NCBI GenBank assembly: GCA_947179155.2
Contig: OX359283.1
Location: 10,091,764-10,155,763 of the forward strand
DNA: 64,000 nt
Source: Hedera helix
Lineage: Eukaryota; Streptophyta; Magnoliopsida; Apiales; Araliaceae
Direction: 5' to 3'
This document shows, piece after piece, positions 57,029-64,000 of this stretch (positions are counted from its first letter, which is position 1; each line of letters begins with the position of its first letter). Below the pieces are notes generated by a model. That model worked only from the letters and a program-made list of their open reading frames with translations, searched no databases and was not told where the DNA came from. A program made the position numbers and the translations under genes.

Positions 57029-57688
57029 CTGAAAAATGGTTCATGATATAGCAAGAATGAGCAACTAGTTTGCTCAGCAAGTTTAAAACAATCATATAGA
57101 TTTAATATATCATGAATGAATGGGAAATATCAACAATGATTCAACAATAGATATAACAATTGTGAATGAAACAGGATTCAAATTTTAATAAACAGAATAT
57201 TTGAATCTTAAAATGCTGAGTGGTCACTAAGGACCCTGAACTAACTAGGGTATAATAGAGTTTCCTCCGACCCTTTGAGTTGTTTGGTTTTCAAGGGGAT
57301 CAGCCTATTCAACCCGCTGTATATGCATTACATTTAGTCACTGGCGCCCAAAGTCGGTTTCCCGACACAAAATCCCCTAATTTAGGGTTGTTCAATTCTC
57401 AGACTTAATATAAGAAATCCGCACCCAACAATGGTTTGGATAAGCTTTTAAAAGTATTCAAGTTATTGAATTTAGAAACGCAATGTCTAGCTGAACTATT
57501 AGCTTCAGACATTTTTAATACAGTTCATGAATCAAGAACTAACAAGCTTCAAATGCACTAAGTGCGATTGTATAAACAATATGGATGTGGAATAATTTTA
57601 AATAATTAAACCACTTCAAGCTTTAACAATAAATACAAGTATGGAAACTTGTTCAACGATAATAATTGAGTAGGGTTAGAGAACTTGC
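57029..57688 (-). other. Putative leader intron inside LTR of element C
   Basis: On the minus strand AACAG then GCAAGTTC (donor, GC type) at 57688 and CCATTTTTCAG ending at 57029; 660 bp. Contains ACTTGCTGAGC and CTCATTCTTGC shortly before the acceptor, as in the LTR of A. Inferred from pattern only. Confidence 0.42.
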
Positions 57689-60641
57689 CTGTTTGCTCAG
57701 CTACAATAATTGTCTAACTTTAACTAACTTGCTTTGAAAGACCTAACATTAATAAAGTCGGTCTAATAATTAGTACGGCGTATTTGCATAACTATACGCT
57801 TAATAATGAACTTATTTACCACATAAGTACTAACACATAAATTACATTAGTCAAAACAATATTATTAACCTTATAGACACTTAATCATTTTAGGTTAATA
57901 ATTTAATAAGTTAGAAAATATTTTTCTTAAGTATTGGACACTTATTAAACCCTTAAACAACTTATTACAATTGTTTAATTAAATCATAATTAAATTCAAT
58001 TTATTTTATTAACTTAATCTCTATTTAATTACTATTTAATATTGATTAAATAGAAATTAATTAATTAACTCTAGTTATTATTTAGAATAAATAATAACTA
58101 ATTGTACTTACTTATTATTTAATTATAATTAAATAATAAATAATTATAACTTAGTTTTAACCTTCTTTAATTTAATGTTAATCAACCAATAATTAACCAA
58201 GTAATTAAACTTACTTATTATTTAATTAAGGAAATTAAATAATAGTTTACTAATCTTAATCCTCTTTAATTATTATTTAATGTCAATTAAATAATAATTA
58301 ATTATTTAATTAATTTTAATTATTATTTAAGGTTAAATAATAATCAAATCATTCTTATTTATTATTTAAATTAAATAATAAATTATTACTCTAATAACTT
58401 AATTTCCATTAATCGTTATTTAATGTTAATTAAATAATAATTAATTACTTAATTATCTTTATTTATTATTTAATAATATTTAAATAATAAATAATTAATT
58501 TATAAATTTTATCTCTCTTTAAATATTATTTAATAGGCATTAAATAATAATTGCTAATTTATCATCTTTATTTATTATTAACATTTAAAATAATACATAA
58601 ATAATAAATTTATTTAACCTAACCATGGTTTAGCTAACTAGATTAATATTTAAAATATTTAAATATTAAACTTTATGAAAAATATCCTCCCCAATATTAT
58701 TTTTGTATTATTATTATTTTTGTTATAATTTTAAATTAATTTTCAAATATCTAAATTAATTAAAATTAACCCGAATGGCATTTTCGTAAATAAGTTGAAA
58801 AACCGGACCGAGGGCAGAATGGTAATTCTGCCAAGAAAAACACGGAGGGGCAAAATGGTAATTTCGCCGAAAAGTTTCTTACCGCGCATTGCGCGCGTTT
58901 TGGTTTGTTACGGGTCAAAACGACGCCGTTTTTGAAAAGCCGGAAACGGCTTCCGCGCGTACGCGCGGAGTGAATTTTTCTACGGACGCCAAACGACGTC
59001 GTTTGGCACCGCGTCCTCGGTGAACAGTACCTCGCGCATTGCGCGGCCAGTGTTAAAAATTTTTCAAAGCAGAATGTGAACAGTTCCGGCTATACACACT
59101 TTAATTAAAATTATACCTTCAATAAATCTTTATCTCTTCAATAAAAATCCAAAAAATTACCAATCACCTTATATTAATTTATAACATGAAAAATTAATTT
59201 TTCATGATTTAATATCAATATTTTTTTATAAAAATTTTTACATCACACAAACTACCATAAATCATAACTTTTTGTATATAACTCCATTTTGAGTGATTCA
59301 AACTTTATTTTTCTCATGATTTAATGTTCTATAATATTAGAACATCAAACCTAAGTTTTATAAAAATATTTTTGGACATAAATTCCAAAACTTGTTTACA
59401 CACTATTAAATACACATTTTAGCATATAAAATATACCAAAATACAAACCAAGCATATTAAACTCAAACATGGCATATATATTACCACTACACATTAATAA
59501 CCATATTAACATGTTTATACTAACATGATAATTTATTTTATTTAAAAACAAAATTTCATTTAAAATAACCATTACCTTGATTTAATGGCTATTCTTCTTT
59601 TTCTCCCAAAGTATGTTGTGAAAGAAGATGACATGCACTAGCTTAGCACTCCTTCTCCTTCTCTTGCTCTCTCTCAAAATATTTTGCTCTCAAACTCTCT
59701 CTAGCTTGGAAAATGGAAGAAGAAGAAATGACTCACTTAAGCTCCAAAATTGTAAGTATACTTACAATTTGGATATATATAAAATATATATCTATCAAAA
59801 TTACCATCATGAGATAGCAATGAAGCTTACACAAGAAAGCTAGTCCATACTTAGTTGGTGAGGATTTTGTGGGAAAAGACTTTCCCAAAAATCAAAACAA
59901 GCAACCTAATATTAATTAAATGAAAATAAAAGAAAATAAAAATAAAAATAAAAACTCATTTTCTCTCTCCTCCCAAGCACATGGTCGGCTGATGATACAT
60001 ATACTTGTCCCAAATTATTAGTCACATTTTCATTTTTAATAATTAATAAGTTAATTTAAGTATTTTTCAAGTGGGCCAATCATTGGGCTTTAATTTAAAA
60101 TACCAATTGGGCTTCTATTAAATTGTTTGGGCTACTAAATTGTCAAATTTTATTATTCTACACTTGGGCTACTAATTGACCCATGTTGGGCTAATTTAAT
60201 AATTTATACATTAATTATTCAATCCATGATTAAATAAATAATTACCTTGAATAAATAATTAAATATTCTAACCCATAAGTATTAAATTACTAATTGGACT
60301 AATAAATATTATTATTAATATTTCACATTATTTACATTAATTAATAATCATATTAATTAATTTATTATATTTAATTCACTCATTATATTCAATTTAATTG
60401 AATATTTAATTAATAGGAAACTTATCAATTAATTTGATATTAAAACTTTAGGGTTTGTTCACTAATTTAATAACGTATTAGTGACCCCCTTTAATTAATT
60501 TTAGTAATTAATTACATAATTATTTAATCACATAATTAATTAATCACATAAAAAAAATTTAAATAATCTCGTAAAAATAACTCATTGGAAATTAAATTAA
60601 TAATTTAATTAATAAAGATGTGGAAATTCTAGGACATTACA

Positions 60642-61184
60642 CCTTGGTCAAGGCAGAATGAAAATTAGAAAGTAGTTTCTAATTTACATTAATTAGAGTT
60701 ATTCATTTAAGGATCGAAATGCATATAATCAAATAAAATAAGACTTGACAGTTATACCATGTCTTATATTTGATTGGGACGTTGTGAGGTAGAAGGATTG
60801 AATTGTACGGTAACTATTCGCTGAATATGTTCTTTTGTGATTAAATGTTGAAATCTATATTATCTGGAAAGTCGTTGATCGCTAAGGGGGCTTACCCTTA
60901 TTATGAAATAAATATTATTTATTTAAATGAATTAAATAGTTTAATTTATTTATATAAATAAGATTAGAATATTTCTAATTAATTTATTCTATAACCGGTT
61001 TAATATGGAGAACCTAAAGGGTCACACCGCAAAAGGAAAATAATTATTTAAGAAGTAAATGGCATAATTGTAATAATGAATTAAGTATATTTAATTTATA
61101 CTATGTGAATAGAATAAATTAAATAGCTTAATATTTAGTATTTTGTATTTTGGAAATACTAATTATAAATTAATAAGAGGAGTC

Positions 61185-61216
<32 letters not shown>

Positions 61217-62040
61217 TAGTTCCTAAATGGTTTAGGAATTAATTAATAAGAGTACTCTCATAATTAATAATTAAGTTCCTAAATAGTTTAGGAATTATAA
61301 TTATTATATTAAATCAATTAAGTTCCTAATTAGATTAGGAGTTTAATTAAAAACCCTATTCCTAAAGGTATTAGGAGGGTTTACTAAATCTATAAATAAG
61401 AGAAGTCTTATTATGGATTAGGGTTACACACATACACTTCCATAAGTTTTGGAAGAGTACTCACATATTCTCTAGAGAGAGAAAACTAGGGTTTGCCATC
61501 ACCCCTTCTTGAATTATTGTTATTCCTTGGTGGATCACCTCTAGAGGCCAAACACTTGGGTGACTAACATTGATCATTGGAATCCAATCGGTGAAATTCA
61601 AGGAGAACGCGAAGGATTTGGAGGTGAACTTGTACCCGTTGAAGCTTTGAGTTCTACAAGGGTATATCTCTAACTTCTTCTTTATTAATTAATAGTTGCG
61701 CATAAAGGTCGATCCTGGATTATGGTTTGTAAATTTTTAAATTTGATTTTACCATGCTTTCGCTATTTTGTGCAATTTGATTGCGTCTATGAATTTACAA
61801 ACCAATAAGGTTGTGAGATTAATAGAGGGTAAAAGCCTATAAAGTGATACACAAGTGATCCATTGTATTGAACGAAGCACATAAGGGAGTGGTAAGCATT
61901 TTTTTACTACTAACCTTTGTTTTACAGTAAATCATTTATGGTACGAAAGATAGGGGTATATTTAGAGAGGGTTAATCCGCAGAGGAACAAAAGGCGGATT
62001 CAAAGTTTGAGATGAATGCTATTAAAGGAGTATTGCGATA
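60642..62040 (+). other. Right half of an older LTR-like repeat interrupted by element C
   Basis: Continues the sequence that stops at 46785. Contains a (TTA)n tract (61185-61216), repeated TAGTTTAGGAATTA motifs, a TATAAATA near 61390, and a transcribed-leader-like part (CTCTAGAGAGAGAAAACTAGGG). Family not assigned. No ORF. Confidence 0.4.
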
Positions 62041-64000
62041 AATACTTGGTGTGCTGTCGCAGGCACCCAAAAATAAAATATTACTCAGGAAAAATGTTAA
62101 TGTAGTAGTACAAGTAAGAGTCGATCCCACAGAGACTGATTAATTTAATTTTATGTTTTTTAAACCAACATTGGGGGGTTTTTAATTAAAGAAATGATTT
62201 AAATAAAATTAACTAAAATAAATATGCAAATAATTTAATGAAATAAATAAGAATAAAAACTCTTAGTTTAAGTTTACGTCTACCATCAAGAATTTACAAC
62301 TGATCATTGATGCAAGAATAACTCAATTTATATTTTGAATATTCACCGTAGGAATAACTACTCGCAGGTGAAATAATTTTCCTCCTCTCTCTTTAATTTT
62401 AGATAAATAGAGCCACTTGGTCTAAATACCCTTACTACTAAACAACCTCCGGCACTTGCTAAAGATTTAATTTAATAGCAGCTTTAAGAATTAGAGAGAT
62501 CGTTGAACTAAACAACACAAGCCACTTGTTTGTATTTAATTTAGATGAACATTGTTCCTAAGATATAATAATCTTTTGATATGCAAAACAATTATTAAAC
62601 TTAGTTGCTTCATAAAGAGCAGTAGATTAATGCGAATAATAAACTAATATGCATCATAACAATTAAACGAATCAATCATAAAATTAAATACAGAAGAATA
62701 CTCAATACTAAAAATATAAACTGAATAATTAAAATAAATTAGATCTCACAGTGTATTAATCTTAATGACTTCAATCAAAACTAAGAAAAATAATTTAGTT
62801 ACTCATGAAAGAAGAATAGAATTATGTACAAGAGTATTTTCTAGCAAAAAATTGTCTATTCAATTGTATCTCAAGCCCTCTATTTATAGGCTATATAATC
62901 TTCTTAACCATTATAGGATTTAAAATACAAAATAATAAAATATAAAAATTCCTATTTTATTCTTTTTCCAATTCACTATTGGAACTTATTTAATTTATTG
63001 CTTGATGAAGGAAACCACGAAAATAATCTGCTGAAGGAATGCTTTTAATTGGAGCTTGGGCCACGCGGAATCTATACAACCAAAATTAAATCCATGCTAG
63101 CTAAATCCTTACTACGCCTGCTGTGGGAAGAGAATGGAAAGATAATGGTGGGACCCTTGTTGAAAAAGGAACAAAAATTACAAGCAGCCTTCCACCCGAT
63201 CCATGCGCCAAACAGGCTTTAAGATTCTTCACTCCAAGTCCGCGCCATGCACACTTAAATGTGCTGATGATGCCCAAGCCCCGCGCATTGCGCGGTACTT
63301 CTACTCTGCTGCTTCATTTAAACAGTATCGTCCCACTGATGGTGCTGACCTTTGCTTCTTCTTAGCGAGCATGGCACGGTCTATCTTTTTTGGTTAATTG
63401 AAGAATTGTCACTAATGATTAATTTCTTTATTTTACCTACCAAACAAAATAAAATTAATATGAAATAATATAAAAACACTAAAAATAATTAAAATACATA
63501 AAATAAAATAAATTACCTAAAACACTATAAATACTTAAAAACTCACAAATAATTAAGTCTAAAAATACCTAATAAAATAGATATAAAATCAACTTATCAA
63601 ATACCCCAACACTTAACTCTTTGCTTGTCCTCAAGCAAAATAAAGATAAAAATTAAAAATAATAACCAAACAACTTACTCAAGCAACAAATTAATATAAA
63701 TTTTAACATTAGCCTCAAAGATTTTAAAAACAATAACTCAAAGAAAATTTCAAAATCATGCAAAATTCTAAAATTTTAACATATTTATTAATCTTACTTT
63801 AATTGAGACCATTCGTGTATGTGTGAATCTAAATGTATCAAACTAATCAAAACTCAGATAAATTTAGGTTATTGATTACCTTATAAAAGATATGCAATAA
63901 AACTCTACATACTTATTTTCACATCACTCTCAGCCAATACAGGTAAATATAACTGGTAGATCAAAAGGTTTTTAATCAATAAAACACACTAAGATTATTA
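62041..64000. other. Degenerate dispersed repeat, no gene
   Basis: Text such as AGTCGATCCCACAGAGACTG (about 62129-62148) and TTGCTTGTCCTCAAGCAA (about 63622-63639) is of a kind found in plant retroelement remnants (from memory, not searched). An 80-codon frame at 63123-63365 shows no domain. CCGCGCATTGCGCGG at 63281-63295 repeats a motif of LTR C. Confidence 0.35.

Larger units (their letters stand above)
46786..60641 (-). mobile_element. Element C: complete, intact chromovirus, 13856 bp, target CCTTG
   Basis: Flanked by CCTTG at 46781-46785 and 60642-60646. On the minus strand the order is 5' LTR (60641-56729), primer site, leader hairpins, coiled-coil ORF, gag-pol, polypurine tract, 3' LTR (50697-46786). 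The LTRs differ, as far as I could see, by two substitutions and one 1-bp indel over 3.9 kb, and both ORFs are open. This is the youngest and most likely still competent element in the window. Confidence 0.97.
56729..60641 (-). repeat. 5' LTR of element C (3913 bp)
   Basis: Same as the 3' LTR apart from G/A at about 57934, G/A at about 59308 (both A here) and one extra A near 60555. A TATA-like stretch lies near 59770-59792 (minus strand), followed by a purine-rich leader. Confidence 0.95.

Noticed and set aside
63123..63365. 80-codon frame near the right end
   Set aside because: Inside degenerate repeat sequence; composition and content do not suggest a protein.

Overview
The window looks like nuclear DNA of a flowering plant, probably a eudicot. 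It is very AT-rich and dominated by Ty3/gypsy long terminal repeat (LTR) retrotransposons of chromovirus type (probably the Tekay/Del lineage, from the C-terminal chromodomain-like tail). The one convincing host gene is a four-exon bHLH transcription factor with spliceosomal introns. No rRNA, tRNA, CRISPR or bacterial operon features were seen.

Layout. (A) 1-8855, + strand: right-hand part of an element cut by the window edge, with the tail of a small upstream ORF, an intact gag-pol (558-5096) and a 3.7 kb 3' LTR. (B) 11863-22444, + strand: a complete 10.6 kb element with CTTAC target duplications, 2.9 kb LTRs, and a gag-pol broken by two in-frame TAA codons. 24380-26454: the bHLH gene (NFL/bHLH93-like). 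27759-30371: a non-coding hAT-type DNA transposon with an 8-bp duplication, itself carrying a second hAT-type MITE. 30476-39559: a reverse-oriented solo LTR (duplication CAGAC) into which two further solo LTRs inserted (32516-35787, ACTTA; 36711-38547, ATTAT). 39718-43281: a solo LTR of A's family (GTTAA). (C) 46786-60641, - strand: a complete 13.9 kb element with CCTTG duplications, LTRs differing at only three places that I saw, an intact 285-aa coiled-coil ORF and an intact 1510-aa gag-pol; it sits inside an older degenerate repeat. The last 3 kb are degenerate repeat sequence.

How the parts fit. In A and C an extra ORF (acidic N-terminus, long coiled coil, conserved tail) lies between the leader and gag; B lacks it. 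The LTR transcripts appear to carry a 5'-leader intron (donor AGGTAAGT or AGGCAAGT, acceptor TTTCAG). In three LTR types the sequence just after that acceptor is a 17-codon open frame whose differences fall mostly at third codon positions, which suggests a translated LTR exon. Acceptor-like sites also lie directly before the gag start in all three elements. Together these point to a spliced expression programme for these chromoviruses that plain gag-pol annotation misses. All comparisons were made by eye.
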